Assembly (NCBI GenBank): GCA_000708835.1
Contig: DF237068.1
Coordinates: 1 to 47,643 of the forward strand
Source: Klebsormidium nitens
Taxonomy: Eukaryota; Streptophyta; Klebsormidiophyceae; Klebsormidiales; Klebsormidiaceae
Direction: 5' to 3'
Length of the DNA stretch: 47,643 bases
In this document: one piece after another, positions 1 through 11,620 of the stretch
Layout of the letters: each line of letters begins with the position of its first letter
Numbering within the stretch: the first letter of the stretch is position 1
Notes under the pieces: model-generated
Told to the model about the DNA's origin: nothing
Databases searched by the model: none
What the model saw: the letters and a program-made list of their open reading frames with translations, nothing else
Position numbers and translations under genes: made by a program

Positions 1-43
1 ATGAGCCTGCGGCGGCGGCGGCGCGATGCGCGCGCGCGCGCGC

Positions 44-343
44 TCAGGACGTTCTATGGCAAGGAGCCAATCTGGCGTGACACTGCGCGTAAGTATTTTC
101 CTGGGGGCCACCAAAAACTGGTGCGCCTTTCAGGCGCAGGTAGGAATGATATACAGCCCTTTTCTTGAGGCCCATGCTCTTCAAGGCCTCATCAATGCCC
201 TCAGCAGATACAAGCTGGCTAATCCTTTGAGTGGAAAGTCGTGTCATACGTTTTTCGCTAGGACTCTGCTGCAACCCCTTGCGGCCAAGCTCGTGGGAAT
301 GGTGTGCCGGCTTCTCTCCATCGAATCCGGATGACTGCGCCAT
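44..343 (-). CDS. tentative first exon of an unknown gene running off the left edge
   Basis: On the minus strand an ATG at 343 in a good context (AAGCATGGCG) opens 99 codons rich in charged and polar residues, with no domain I recognise. It could be the first exon of a gene continuing beyond the window. Against it, the opposite strand is also open for about 100 codons here and carries a strong donor (CGC|GTAAGT at 89) after a short ATG run from 56. The choice of strand, and whether there is a gene at all, cannot be settled from this sequence. Confidence 0.2.
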   Translation of the reverse strand: MAQSSGFDGEKPAHHSHELGRKGLQQSPSEKRMTRLSTQRISQLVSAEGIDEALKSMGLKKRAVYHSYLRLKGAPVFGGPQENTYAQCHARLAPCHRTS

Positions 344-447
344 GCTTTGTCCTTCAGCACTGGGTCAGCACCCTGACTATGACGGAGCTCTGATTCGACA
401 GTCTTAGGCACCTCTCAACTTATCAAACACCTATAATATTTTCGCTA

Positions 448-494
448 AACTGACGTTTCTACAGCAGTCTCAGAACTGACGTTTCTACAGCAGT
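448..494. repeat. 21-bp direct repeat, two copies
   Basis: The word ACTGACGTTTCTACAGCAGT, preceded by A, occurs at 448 and again at 474, a period of 26 bp with five bases between copies. It contains TGACG, the core of bZIP/TGA-factor sites, but regulatory use is only a guess. Confidence 0.7.
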
Positions 495-859
495 TACTAC
501 ACATTATCACTGTTTTTGCAGGCACCTTCCGGCTTCCAGTTCTGAAACGATAATAGAGCGCACGTTTACAATAAAAATCACATGGCACATTAGCCAGCTC
601 CCTGGCCCGCTGACCGTGACAAGCTGATGAGGACTCAGCTCACTGATCTGCTTAGCCGCCTGCGGCTGTCTCTGCACCCGAGCTCATGCAGCGCATCTTG
701 GCGGGTCTTGGCAAACGTTTTGAAAACTCGAAGATTAAAGATGTGGACTCCAGCTCAAGCAGCGGGATCCTGATGGGATCAGGAGTCAGGCAGCTGATCA
801 ATGCAGCATGCAATTTAATTTGAATGGCTGATGTCAATGAATGTGAAGGTGTTTACGCT

Positions 860-1213
860 GGTACCAGATGGTACCGGATCAAACCATAAACCGTATTAGG
901 TACCGGTAATCGAACTTCGAAGGTACCGCCGGCGCCGTCGACTGTTTCAAGCTGGTCAATCCAAATTGCGGTACCTACCGGGTCCCCACGTCGCAGAGGC
1001 TCTGAATTAATTCAGATTGACGGCTCAGCCAATCAGAGTGATCCGCCAAACAGGCCGGGGCCCGGCTCAGGCTCAGGACTCAGGACTCGGGACTCGGGAC
1101 TCAGGACTGTGTTGGTGCAGCAGAGCCTGAGAAGTCAGGAGTCAGTAGGTACCTGGGCCCAAGACTCTACATTGTGCACAGTGTGCACGGCCGTGCACGT
1201 TGCTGCGTGCACC
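860..1213. repeat. cluster of GGTACC and GTGCAC palindromic hexamers
   Basis: GGTACC occurs at 860, 870, 899, 922, 970 and 1148, six times in 294 bp, followed by four GTGCAC hexamers within about 40 bp (roughly 1175-1213). Random sequence would give a given hexamer about once per 4 kb. The right end of the window (47537-47620) is similarly rich in GTAC and GGTACC. Confidence 0.7.
1064..1108. repeat. 7-bp minisatellite (GACTCRG)n
   Basis: About six and a half head-to-tail copies of a GACTCAG/GACTCGG unit, the first two being the variants GGCTCAG and GCTCAG. Confidence 0.75.
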
Positions 1214-1332
1214 GTGCAGTACACCAAGCTGCTGCCAGCTGGCACAGGGCCTATATTAGAAATGACACTTCGGGAATAGGTCAAACGGTAGAATATTAGC
1301 TCGAGGAATAGATCACCAGCCTGGGACGGCTT

Positions 1333-1366
1333 GGGGGGGGTTCGGGGGTTTAGGGTGGGTACGGGT
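1333..1366 (+). other. G-quadruplex-prone, telomere-like G tract
   Basis: Five G runs of three or more lie in about 34 bp, with spacers TTC, TTTA, T and TAC. The stretch contains GGGTTTAGGG, which resembles the plant telomere unit TTTAGGG. It lies about 500 bp upstream of the permease ATG. Confidence 0.5.
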
Positions 1367-1872
1367 GCGGAGCAGATAGATTTTATAAGTTGGGATTTTA
1401 GTGTTTGGTTTGAGCTTACTATTCCTAATTTTGAATTGTCGCGACATCATAGATTCATACTCATTCAAATTGAGATATTCCAGGCTCCCAATGTCCCATT
1501 GCCCCAACGCCCCTCCCAACCAGACTCCACCCGTGACATTCAGAAGCTAAGAGATGGCAGCTGGGCCAGATAAACAGGGCCTAGGATTGAAAACGGAGAG
1601 GGATGACGCAGGTCGCAGCTTTTGCTGCTCGTGCAACCTAGAAGAACGTGAGCTCGACATAGAATTAAGCAGCAGCTAGCTTGCTGAGCTTGGGGCCAGC
1701 GTTGTAGAATAAGCAGGGTTTGAATTGGTTGATACATAATTGGGAGCCTGAGGAGCCGGGTCCGTGTCCCTCGCCAGACTCCTCCTTGCAAGCCCCAGCT
1801 AATTCAATTGTGGAAGTGAGGAGGAGGCAATAAAGCTAGATTGTGGATCGGAGACATTCAGAGGTGACCGTC

Positions 1873-4800
1873 ATGGCAGATGGCACAGCGGAAGCAAACA
1901 CTACAGGCGAAGGTCCAATTAAAGATTCTGGACAAGCACGACTGGAGCAGCTTGGGTAGGTTTTTGGCTCCATTCTTTTGCATTGAGGCCAACTTAGTAT
2001 GCTGAAGTCTCTTTTTGCACAGACGCGGAAAATGTTGGAGTTGCTGGTATCAACATCTGCACAATCGTCCTCTCTGCTCATTGTTTCCTTCAAGTCATTG
2101 CAGTCTGAATAGCATTCATGATCGGGCCACTAATCAAATTAAAACAGCCAGCCCCTCAACCGTGTATGATTCCTTTGTGGTCAATCTTCCATTTTCATAT
2201 TCTCATGTGCTGTGACACAACTTGGTAGAATGAGAAAGCTTCTTACTTTTGCTAGTACAGGTTCCAGGGACACAATTAGGAATACGTATGCAGTCTGTCC
2301 AGAAGGCAGAGCAGACGAGCTCAAACAAAGTCTCATAACCCTTGTATAAAAAACTTTGACTATCAGGCTCCATCTCAGCGTGTCATCCTACAGCATCTGT
2401 CGGAAGCCACTGCTTGATATTTTTGTCTCAGCTGGCTTCTGAAGTATTTGACAACTGGATATAGGCAAAACATTCAAGATGCATGTTAAAAGTTGATGGC
2501 ATTGTCACAAGGATCTTTGAATAAGAGCACCTGTCCTTGTACCAGGTACAAACAGGAGCTTTCGCGGACTCTGGTGAGTACCTGCCCCAGTCACAAAGCT
2601 ACGCCTTTTGGAAAAGCACAGCCTGAGTGAAAGATGAGAACTTGCAGACTAGCATGAGTCTGATAGCACTCATCGTGCTCAGGCTACAGAATCATAGCTG
2701 TTCTTGCTTGCATGTTGCAAACTCTCTGAGGGGCCAGCAATGGACACGTTTTTTGCCAACACAGTTGGTCCATCAAGAGGGAATGATGTAACTAACAAGC
2801 TGACCTAAATTGTCATAGACAAAGCTGTTGTAAAGACACCTTGCTGCTTTCAATATCACGAACCAATCCATGATACATCACAAGGAGAATGGCAAGGAGA
2901 TGAGCCATTTGCAACAAAAATGCCTGCAGCATCATCCCTACACCTGTCTCCTGTGCAGTCTCTGCTCGTGAACGTTGCGCTCGGGTATGGCACCATGAGC
3001 ATTCTCATGAGCAACACTGGGCTCTACGGGCTTGGCTTCACCTATGGTGGCCCCGTGACAATCATCTGGGGGTGGCTTGTTGTCAGCTTCTTCGTGCTGT
3101 GCATCGCAGTCTCGATGGGGATGCTTTGCTCCAGTTTCCCGGTGCGTCTCAGGCTTTGGCTTTATTTCCTCTCGATCCTTCCCAATGCTTCTGCGCCCCT
3201 GACTTCCCTGTCGAGTGATCCGGCTTTAATTGCCGCGAGCGCTCTCAACATACATCTCCGCTGTCTGATTACTTTGGTAAGGCCTCCTTTGCTCGAGATG
3301 GAGCTCAATTTCTCACAAACAATAGGAGAGAACATTTGTCAGATTATTTGACCTCTTAGTCACAAATGAGAGGTGCTTTTTCGGCTTTCCTTGAGCGTTA
3401 GCATGTTCTCAGATTCTGAGAAGCCATATTTTACTGTCCCAGCGCGCAGGGCTTTGCTTTCAGAGGTCACACAAATCCTACCAAGGATGGCTTGCCCTCG
3501 CTTGTCGTTCCTACTTGCTTCTTTCCAAACTTCTCTGATGGGGAAGGGCAGACCCTTCACAAGCCTTCAATTTTCCCCCGGCCGGCACTCCCGCTTGAAA
3601 AGCCTAACAAACCCTTACCTTCTATCAAATACTTCTCTTTCCACCTCACCCATAGTCATTTGCTCTCGGGCTACAGCAATTCCTCTCAGACTCTGTAGCC
3701 GCTCCGAGCACTCATGATTCCAAGTGCTTTGCAGGCCAGTACTGAGCTCGTCGCGCGGAAATTATCCGCCTACCTATTGAGAGACCATCGAAAAAGTTTC
3801 ATTCCTGAGCTTTATATATGCATCTAGAGCTCCTCAAAAATCAATCGCTTCCTCTCCGTGAGGTCTTCCAGCTCTTCGAATAACCCTCTCGCTTCGAGAA
3901 GGCGCCTCCTCCCTGAACCGTCCCTTGCTAAGTTAGTTTTGCACGCCCCACTGCTTACTTACCACTTCTGCTCCCTTCCCTGCTCGGCATAATTAGAGCT
4001 CTTCATTAATCCCTTCTTGAACAGTCCTGAGCACTATCCGAACCCTAATTGCAGACCGCCGGCGGGCTCTACTTTTGGTCCTACTCGCTCGCAGGCCCCA
4101 AGTATGGGCCCCTCTGCGCCTGGTTTACGGTCTGGTTCAACTACCTAGGAGACGTTCTAGGAATGGCGGTTGTGAATTACGTGGGGGCAACGATTCTCGC
4201 AACAATGGTCGTGATCGCCTCCGGAGAAGGGGGCGGAGTCGAGGGGGGCGCTTACGTGGCCACCAAGGGAGTGATGGTCGCGTTTGCCGGGGGCTTGTAC
4301 ATTTTGCAGGTGAGGCGGAGAACGACCCGGGGGAGTCGTTACGAAAGCAGTGCAGCTATAAGGCGTGAGAGTGTTTATTATTTGAGGTTATCCTGGTGCA
4401 CAGCTGTTGTTTCGAGGATGGAGTGAGCGCAGATTGCTCGGACGAGATGGTACAATGCACATGTGAGACGACGCATCAGCGGTTAAGCGAGATCAGATTG
4501 AATGTTAGATACAAACGGATTGAGGGATGCTTACTCGCTTGCAAGTCCGAAGCTTCACTGTGAGCATATTCGGTCGCGCTCGTTTGAAAGCCTGCCAACA
4601 CATGGTTGCAATTTGCGGTTACGCATCATGACCCGCAATCTCTCACTTTCGATTTGCAGGTGGCAGTAAATGTTTTTGACGTGAGGGTTCTCGCGTTCTT
4701 TGGCAAAGCGGGACTCGTTCTGGAGATCGTGGGCTTGGCTGTCGTCATCATTGCCCTGCTTGCCGTCAGTGGTGGGCGTCTTTCGTAACTTCGTTCATTT

Positions 4801-7800
4801 GTTCTTTCATCCGAGATCGACTCTGGCGTTGTGACCAAAGGGCGGTCAGCTGAACAGGCCCCAATCTGAAATGGAAATTTTTGAGCTGAGTAGCCCGCTC
4901 TAGTTGAGCTGCGGAGGACGAACTTGTTCTTGCCCCTGAGAAGCCTCTGGGACAATTGCCAGACGTTAAGTTTCCCTGCCTTATGCAAACAGTCCTTCCG
5001 GTGAACGTGGCAGACCTGGTAGAGCCTTTCAGCATTCGAGTGGCTAAAGGTTTGATTCTTTTGGATATGATATGCTTTTGCGATTCCGCCGACTTGCGTA
5101 GCAGATTGTCCTGGGCCACAGCTAGCCACAAGCACTCAACACAAAGATTAAGAAATGCATAAAATAGAGAAGAAAATCATTTTCCGTCAGCGTCCTCCGC
5201 AACCTCTTGACAACGAGACGGCAGTTTTCTCTCCTGCTTGATTAGCCCAGGTCCAAGACATGTGAGTCGATCAAATGTGCGCATCATGGGCGGGCCGGAC
5301 CCGAGTCCTTTCTACCTTCCTTTGATTACAGGCCTGGCATGTTGAGGCTTTGTGTACCTGGAACAGATTGGGGGTCCAGATCACCGGAAGGAACTGAATC
5401 CGTCGACTACAGCCGCTCATGTCATATCCCAGGGTTTCTCGGGCGATGCGCCTCCCAGGTGTCCCTACGACACTTCCACCGTACTCTTCCAAGTCTCCAT
5501 CTTTATCCCCTGCAGAACGGAAACAGTCGGCGGACTTCGTTTTCACGCACTGGGAACCAGCGACGGGGCTAGGCATCCACAGCACGTTCTACATATTCCT
5601 GCTCGGATTGCTGCCCGCCTGTTTCACGATCAACGGCTTTGATGTAAGCGCTCAACTGGAAGCACGCTGGTGCGCCTCGTAATTCCCAAGATACAGGGAA
5701 GGACGACCCCAATATTGGACCAGTGTTGCTTGCAAAGCGGCCGCGCTGCTTTTTCTCACGCGCATTCACGGTCGAACGCCTACATTTCCAGAAGTGGAGC
5801 AGGGTCCGCAAAATCTGCACTCAATTGTAGTGACACCAATCTTTATGTCTCGACCTCGAATAGGAGTAGAGCTCTTGTGCTGGCGTGTAAAAGCGGAGTC
5901 CTTCTGCTTTGCAAACTCGTTTTGATTGCGCTTTTCACTTTCACTTCGCGCAACACCAAAGTATCCATGTCATCTGTGACGTACGTGTCCTGTTTTACGA
6001 ATCATGATCGGGCTACGAACAGCTCGTCGCATGGAGTCTGCGCACGGGCACACCGCATCGAAGCGGAGACAACCTGTTGGATGCCTTAGGTTAAAGCTTC
6101 TTTCTGTCCTGTCTGTCCTGTCTTCCAATCGATCCTAACGTAACGTACTGCTTCAGGAGGTGGACCCAATCGTTTCTGCATTGTGGCGCCCTTTTTTCGG
6201 AGGACGGTTTGATCGTTTCAGATTCCTGACGTGGAATTCTATTCTTGATGCAGGCGCCGGCGCATATGTCCGAAGAGACGGAGCGGTCCGACCGCACCGC
6301 ACCGCTGAGCATCGTCGTGTCGGTTGCGGTTGCCGTCTTCACCGGATTCGCGTTCCTGCTCACCTTGACGTTCTGCATTCAGGTTAGGCTAGAAATGGTG
6401 TCTTCGCATCTCTAAAATCCCTCTTGTCTGGTAACAGAAACGGGGTACTTAAAGAGCCGCGATCATCTGATGGAAGTATCGAGTCTCTGGCTGTTGAGTC
6501 GTCGGAATCTAGAGAGGCCCTACTGTTCCTGAAGCACACTGAAAGAATTTGCTCGCAACCAGATCTGGGTAACGGGTATCGAAAAGCACACTGAAAGACT
6601 TTGCTCGCAACCAGATCTGGGTAACGGGTATCGAAAAGCACACTGAAAGACTTTGCTCGCAACCAGATCTGGGTAACGGGTATCAAAGCAGCTCTCGACC
6701 AGATTCGTACAGTAGAAGGGCCCTGATGGAGCCCAAGCTGGCTTGCTCAATAGCCCTTTTGGCACTCAAAATCATCTTATATCACGAGCTGCGCGCTCCA
6801 GAAGTTTGCAGCATTTCATTTCACAACAGAACAATGATTGTATAGGCGAGCTCTCACCGTTTCTTTTTATGCCCTTTTCTTAGCCGGCCTGTTTTACTAA
6901 GCTTCTGAAGAACGAACCTGCTCCCAACCAAACGTTGGTAATGCGTTATCACTCTGCACTTAACCAGTCTAGTGTAATAGAAAGCGAAGCGCACCTCCTT
7001 CAGGCCTTCCCATACTCAGGTCAAGGGCGGCTTTTCTATGTGCATTTGCAGGACCCCGTGCTCGAGGCGAAAGGGACCTGAACGGCGGGCCTCAGCGCGG
7101 GCGGGCAGATCTTCATTGATTGATATCCCGCACTTGACCAGCACTGATTCAGCACTGATTCAGCATTTAAGTCTGCCTAACCATGCTCCGTCAATGCTTT
7201 CGTTTGGAGGACCCCGCGACGCTCTTCGACCCTGGGTACACAGTCGTGGTGGCGCCTCAGCGCGGGGGTCCAGATCTTCGTTAATGATTGAAGATCCCTC
7301 ACTCATCATTTGAGCAGTACTTGACCAGCACCTGTAAATCAGCGCTCAAAATGGCCTAACTATGCTCGGCCACCGGTTTGGTTTGCAGGACCCCGCAACG
7401 CTCTTCGACCCTGTAAATGCAACGGCGGGCCTCAGCGCGGGGGGGCAGATCTTCCTTGTCAGCATAAGCTGCACTTAACCAGCACTCAACCAGCAATCAA
7501 TCAGCTTAACTTTGCCTAAGCATGCTCGGCCAACGATTTCTGTTGCAGGACCCCGCAACGCTCTTTGACCCCGGGAACGCAACCGCGGGCCTCAGCGCGG
7601 GGGGGCAGATCTTCTTCGACGCGTTCGCGAGCCGCGGCTACACGCACAACGCGTCCGTGGCTCTGCTGAGCCTCCCTCTCGTGTCCTCCTTTTTGGGCGG
7701 AATGGCTCTTCTCGCCGCCATGTCTCGCATCGTAAGCTGCTCAGTGCTTCAATTTTCGCTACTGGTCAGTACCCGGGATTGATCGGATTTATGGTAATGC

Positions 7801-10800
7801 AGGGCACGACTTCGAAATGAGTTTAAACCACCAGACCGACTATTAATACCTGGGAACCACATTCCGTCAGTTCCGAAACTCCGAACCCCGAAACTTAAAA
7901 TTTCGGACAAGGGCGCACCAAAATCGCTGGATGCAAGAATTATCGCTGCGCTACCGGAAATGCATGTGTTTAGATGGATTCTTTCGGCGGTTTCGATGCG
8001 AGCTTGTAGGGGCTGCCATTCCTGAGCTATAGAACGAAGAACCGCCGGAAACGATGAAGATTTGCTTCATTTTTATGGTAGCATAAGCTCAATTTTCACG
8101 GAGTCAAAACCGTGCGCCCTCGGCCGATTTTGAATTTTGGTGGCCGTTTGCCGACAATGCCACGTCAGCATATTGAGTTTGCCCGAGTATAAAGTCGGTC
8201 TGGTGGTTTAAGCCCGTAGGTCATGCTCGGTTTGCAGATCTCGCATGTTGTTGAATTATTTCTAGAACCTTGTAGCGCTGGGGTCTTCAACAAAGAGCAG
8301 ATTCAGAAAAGGCGGCTACCCCAGGATTTCGATACCGGGCTGCTGTCTTTGGCCTTTTGAGTGCGCGGAATGGGGCGCAGTGTCACACAACAATCTTGCG
8401 GTCATCTCAAACAAGGAGCTTCTTCTGAAGACGGATGGCAATATTGGTGCCTTGAAAGCAAGACCCACTGCAGATTTGTCTTTGTTTGATCAGAGGTAGG
8501 TAGAATGCAAGTTACCAGATGGCCGTGAGTCGCCGCAAAGAGCGCGTAAGCCTGCTTCCGAGCTGGCAGACATTCTAAGCTTGAATGGCGAGGAAAAGTG
8601 CCCGCCGGCCGCTTAGTGAGCTGAGCTAGCGAGTGACGTAGTCTGACCCTTTGGAGCACGGTTCTCATTATCTTACTAGCACCATCTGAACGTCCGCAAA
8701 GCCTTGGCTCGCAGATGTTTGCGGGGTCCCGCGACGGGCGCGCTCCCCTTCAGCGCAGCCCTCCGCTAACCCACCCAAACCTTAACCCAGTCATTCACGC
8801 ACTTCCACCTGATCCCACTCTCACCCAAATCCTAACCCAACCCGTAATTTGTCATCGCAGACGGTGTCCTGGGGCAGCGCGCTCCCTTTCCGCGCGGCCC
8901 TCCGGCTGACGCACCCAATGACAAACCGAAAACTCATGAATCTCCGAAACTTCTAACCCGACCTGATTCACAAGCTAACCCTCCCGTAGTAACTGTCCGC
9001 TCGCAGATGTTTGCGGTGTCGCGCGACGGCGCGCTTGCCTTCAGCGCGGCCATCCGGCTGACGCACCCAATGACAAACTAAGCCTTCGAAATCCTTCACC
9101 CTTTTTAACCCACAAGCTAACCCTCCTGTGGTCCACTGACTTGACTAGCACTCGGTAACAAACCAATAACCTTAACCCTCCAGACTCACCGTAAACCACA
9201 AATCAACCCAGAAGCTAACCCTTCCGCTCGCAGCCTGGCAGAGTTTGCGGTGTCGTGCGACGGTCGCTCCCCTCCAGCGCAGCCCTCCGGCTGACGCACC
9301 CAAATCTTAACCCAGACAACTATTCACGTACGCGCTTTCACCTCAACCCGCTCTAACCATAAGCTAAACTCGCAGATGTTTGCGGTGTCGCGCGACGGCG
9401 CGCTCCCCTTCTCCGCGGTCCTCCGGCTGACGTCACGGACCAGCCACGTGCCCGTGGTCGCCGTCTGCGTCTCCGCCGCCCTCAGCTTCTCCTTCGTCCT
9501 CTTCTCGCTCAAGAGCTACGTCGCATTCAACGCGGTGACATCAGCGGCGCAGATCTCGGCGTATCTGGCGTACGGGACGCCCATCCTGCTGCGGATGCTC
9601 AACCCGGGGGCCTTCGTACCGGGGCCGTTTGACATGGGAAAGTAAGTGCGACATTCTGACGGATATCAGCCCGGAAGACATCTGATCCCTACGGAGAAAT
9701 GGTTTGCCTTCGAGCAAAATTGATGAGGCTGGGAAAAGCAGCTTCCACCAGCTTTGCGCCTCCAGTGAAAGCGCGCAATTCGCAATTAGCTAAAATTCTG
9801 GCAGGCGTCCTAAGGGATAGTCTCGAAGCTTTCGGTCGGAACACGAGCGATTGGGTTGATAGAGCCCGTGACCGAGGCTTTTGCATCGTCTTAATGGCAG
9901 CACAGTCTTTGCGTGAAGCAAGCTCCGCTCGCTGGGCAAGCCCCACCGTGCTTTAAAGTCATGCGTGTTACCTTGAATCCACCCGCTTTGAAAGTGGTAG
10001 CTCCCGCTTCAATTCGCGTGGAAAGCCCCGGCCAATCCTATCTTTTTGAGTTTGTTTTTCTTGAGAAGTAAGCCCGCCGGGAACACGCCCATTCACAAGC
10101 CTGACTTGTGCTCAGCAGTCGACTCGTTTCGTCTCAACCCACCTTCTTTTCTCGTCAGACCTACTCCACAAAATTCCTAATTGCTGTTGAATAACACGTA
10201 GCACCAAGTCGATGGCATGATGCGTGCCCACCTATATGAGCTTCGAAGTTCTCTCCGAATCTGTCCAGGATCGCGAGAATCCAGTCATGCATCTGACCCA
10301 TATGGTAGCGCCTCGAGTGCATTCTTTTAGGAAATACTGTTGGTGAATTTCCTAATGTCCTTGCGATTCACTGTTGAGTCGTTTGCTGTAGGTGGAGTTA
10401 CGTCTTCGGAACGATCTCCATCGCGTATATCTCCTTCATGTGCGGCGTGTTCTGCTTGCCGACCGTCTACCCGATCACCAGGTGAGAGGCTGGCAACGCG
10501 CATAGCTTATGAGAGGCTCCTGGGGTCCACTCCTTCCATCGAATGCGTGAAAGGTTGCAATTTTTGAGCTCTAAAAAAGGGGACGTCTGCAAGGAAGGGT
10601 TTGGGCATGCAGTGGTAACGTTTGCGGAGACGAAGCAGGTGCACCTTCGCCTTCGCACGAAGTGCAACTTCCTCAACGCTCTGTGAAAAACTCTTGGGAA
10701 TCAGTGGAGGGCGCTGATCTAGTCGATCGTCCCGACGCCACAACCACTACTGGCTGTGAATGCCATAATTCAGGGTGGCTGAAAGCGGTTGTTTCTTTTG

Positions 10801-11078
10801 GTCGCACCTTGTATCAGGAGAAAGAAGAATGCTCAAGGAAAGTCCTGCTGATTTGAACGCCGCCTTACGTCCCCAAGGGACTTCTCCGATATGAAACTTT
10901 GTGTTGCCATGTGTGCAGCGACACGCTCAACTGGGCTCCAGTTATTCTCGCTAGCGTCATCATACTAGCTTCCGTGGTCTGGGTGACGTATTCTCGGGAT
11001 CGCTACCTGAGCAACCGGAAAGGGCTTGTGACACCAGGGAACGTTGGAAAAGCTGGGCTCATCGATCATAAGTTATGA
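1873..11078 (+). CDS. BAT1: BAT1/GABA-permease-like amino acid transporter, 11 exons
   Basis: APC-superfamily amino acid permease, close in layout to plant bidirectional amino acid/GABA transporter BAT1; likely role is amino acid movement across a cell or organelle membrane. Exons: 1873-1955, 2546-2573, 2959-3141, 4055-4309, 4660-4771, 5516-5643, 6254-6382, 7549-7731, 9376-9641, 10392-10481, 10919-11078. All introns are GT-AG, all phases match, and the sum is 538 codons plus TGA, close to the roughly 516 aa of the Arabidopsis protein. Family landmarks occur in order: DSGQARLEQLGYKQEL (about 18-33), GGPVTIIWGW, CSSFP, GGLYFWSYSLAGPKYGP, SADFVFTHWEPATGLGIHST, MSEETERSDRTAPLSI, MFAVSRDGALPFSA, LPTVYPIT. 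Repeated hydrophobic segments fit about 12 membrane spans. The ATG has a good context (GTCATGGCA) and begins the conserved hydrophilic N-terminus. Introns 7 and 8 carry tandem decayed copies of the next exon's start. Family is certain; substrate is inferred. Confidence 0.94.
6534..6684. repeat. 52-bp tandem repeat, three copies
   Basis: A unit beginning GCACACTGAAAGA and ending GGGTATCGAAAA is repeated at 6534, 6586 and 6638 with almost no divergence; the third copy ends at about 6684. It lies in permease intron 7, upstream of the exon 8 copies. A diverged echo may lie near 6910. There are no spacers between copies. Confidence 0.9.
7052..7548 (+). repeat. three decayed tandem copies of the permease exon 8 acceptor and 5' end
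   Basis: Segments starting GACCCCG at 7052, 7210 and 7389 repeat the start of the real exon 8 at 7549, with spacings of 158, 179 and 160 bp. Each carries about 70 bp of exon (to GGGCAGATCTTC) followed by about 90 bp of intron ending before the next AG. Copies at 7052 and 7389 keep TTTGCAG just before the exon part; that at 7210 has lost the AG context. The copy at 7389 is nearly identical to the true exon start but soon meets a stop. Only the last unit continues into a full exon. Confidence 0.88.
7823..8211. mobile_element. MITE-like element with perfect 19-bp TIRs and TTAA ends
   Basis: TTAAACCACCAGACCGACT at 7823-7841 is matched by its exact reverse complement at 8193-8211, bounding a 389-bp unit with no coding capacity. 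Both ends are TTAA, so the TTAA may be a piggyBac-type target duplication with 15-bp TIRs inside, or simply part of the TIR. It sits in permease intron 8. No transposase is present, so any movement depended on a source elsewhere. Confidence 0.75.
8715..9375 (+). repeat. four decayed tandem copies of the permease exon 9 acceptor and 5' end
   Basis: The exon 9 start (GCAG|ATGTTTGCGGTGTCGCG at 9376) is echoed at 8715, 8861, 9007 and about 9242. Each copy keeps roughly 65 bp of exon-like sequence reaching GGCTGACGCACCC or a variant, then intron with CTAACCC-rich sequence and a new CAG. The copy at 8861 has lost its first bases and that at 9242 is degraded. The first three are spaced 146 bp apart. 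Only the unit at 9376 stays open through a full exon to its donor at 9642. Confidence 0.87.
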
Positions 11079-11620
11079 AACAGCCGTTTCAGATATGACA
11101 GGACGCTATTAAGCTACTCAAGTGTCGGACTGAGCTTCCAACGGGCACGATGCGTCAAAAGGTTCCTCGAGCAAAACGTGGATCCTTTCGTTCAAGGAAA
11201 AGGGCAGAAGGTGCTTGTATACCGGTACAGGTGACTCGTATATCTAACTGTGCACTGGATTGTCAAGCTTCTCGAGCTTTTGTGGAACATACTATAATTA
11301 ATGTATGGCCCTGTGCCATCTTATATGAACTCGAAGCAGTTGTACGTAAGTTTAGGATCAGTGACGAGCAGATGTACGCTCGTTTGTCTAGAGCAGGCTT
11401 GACCGCCATAAGTTGAGTCACTAAGGGCGATCCAGTCAAACTTCTGTAGGTTAACATGACTCAAGCTAGCATTGGATAATAGACCCGGTTGGGCCCGGCC
11501 TCGACCATCACTTTCCCAGAGGCTCTGCATTCGTATACGTGCCAAACCCGTAGATTTTGATTGAACGTTGAATGCCTCTTGAAAGGGCATACGCAAAATA
11601 GGTAGAATCACTTCGATCCA

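Larger units (their letters stand above)
344..1872. other. intergenic upstream region of the permease gene
   Basis: No convincing exon is seen. The stretch holds a 21-bp direct repeat (448-468 and 474-494), a cluster of GGTACC and GTGCAC palindromes (860-1213), a 7-bp minisatellite (1064-1108) and a G-rich tract (1333-1366). The permease promoter and 5' UTR must lie in its right part, but I see no clear TATA box. Confidence 0.6.

Noticed and set aside
26-334. 102-codon plus-strand frame at the left edge
   Set aside because: It starts in a GC-rich GCG repeat and lacks motifs. A strong donor at 89 is noted under the competing minus-strand entry, but neither frame is convincing.
4626-5135. 169-codon minus-strand frame
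   Set aside because: It overlaps permease exon 5 antisense and continues into intron; no homology is recognised.
6534-6684. CRISPR-like direct repeats
   Set aside because: The 52-bp units abut with no unique spacers, and the sequence is a plant-type intron.
7389-7470. Counting the exon 8 copy at 7389 as an additional coding exon
   Set aside because: Its frame leaves the conserved sequence after about 24 codons and soon meets a stop with no donor; joining 7549 directly gives the family's normal spacing.
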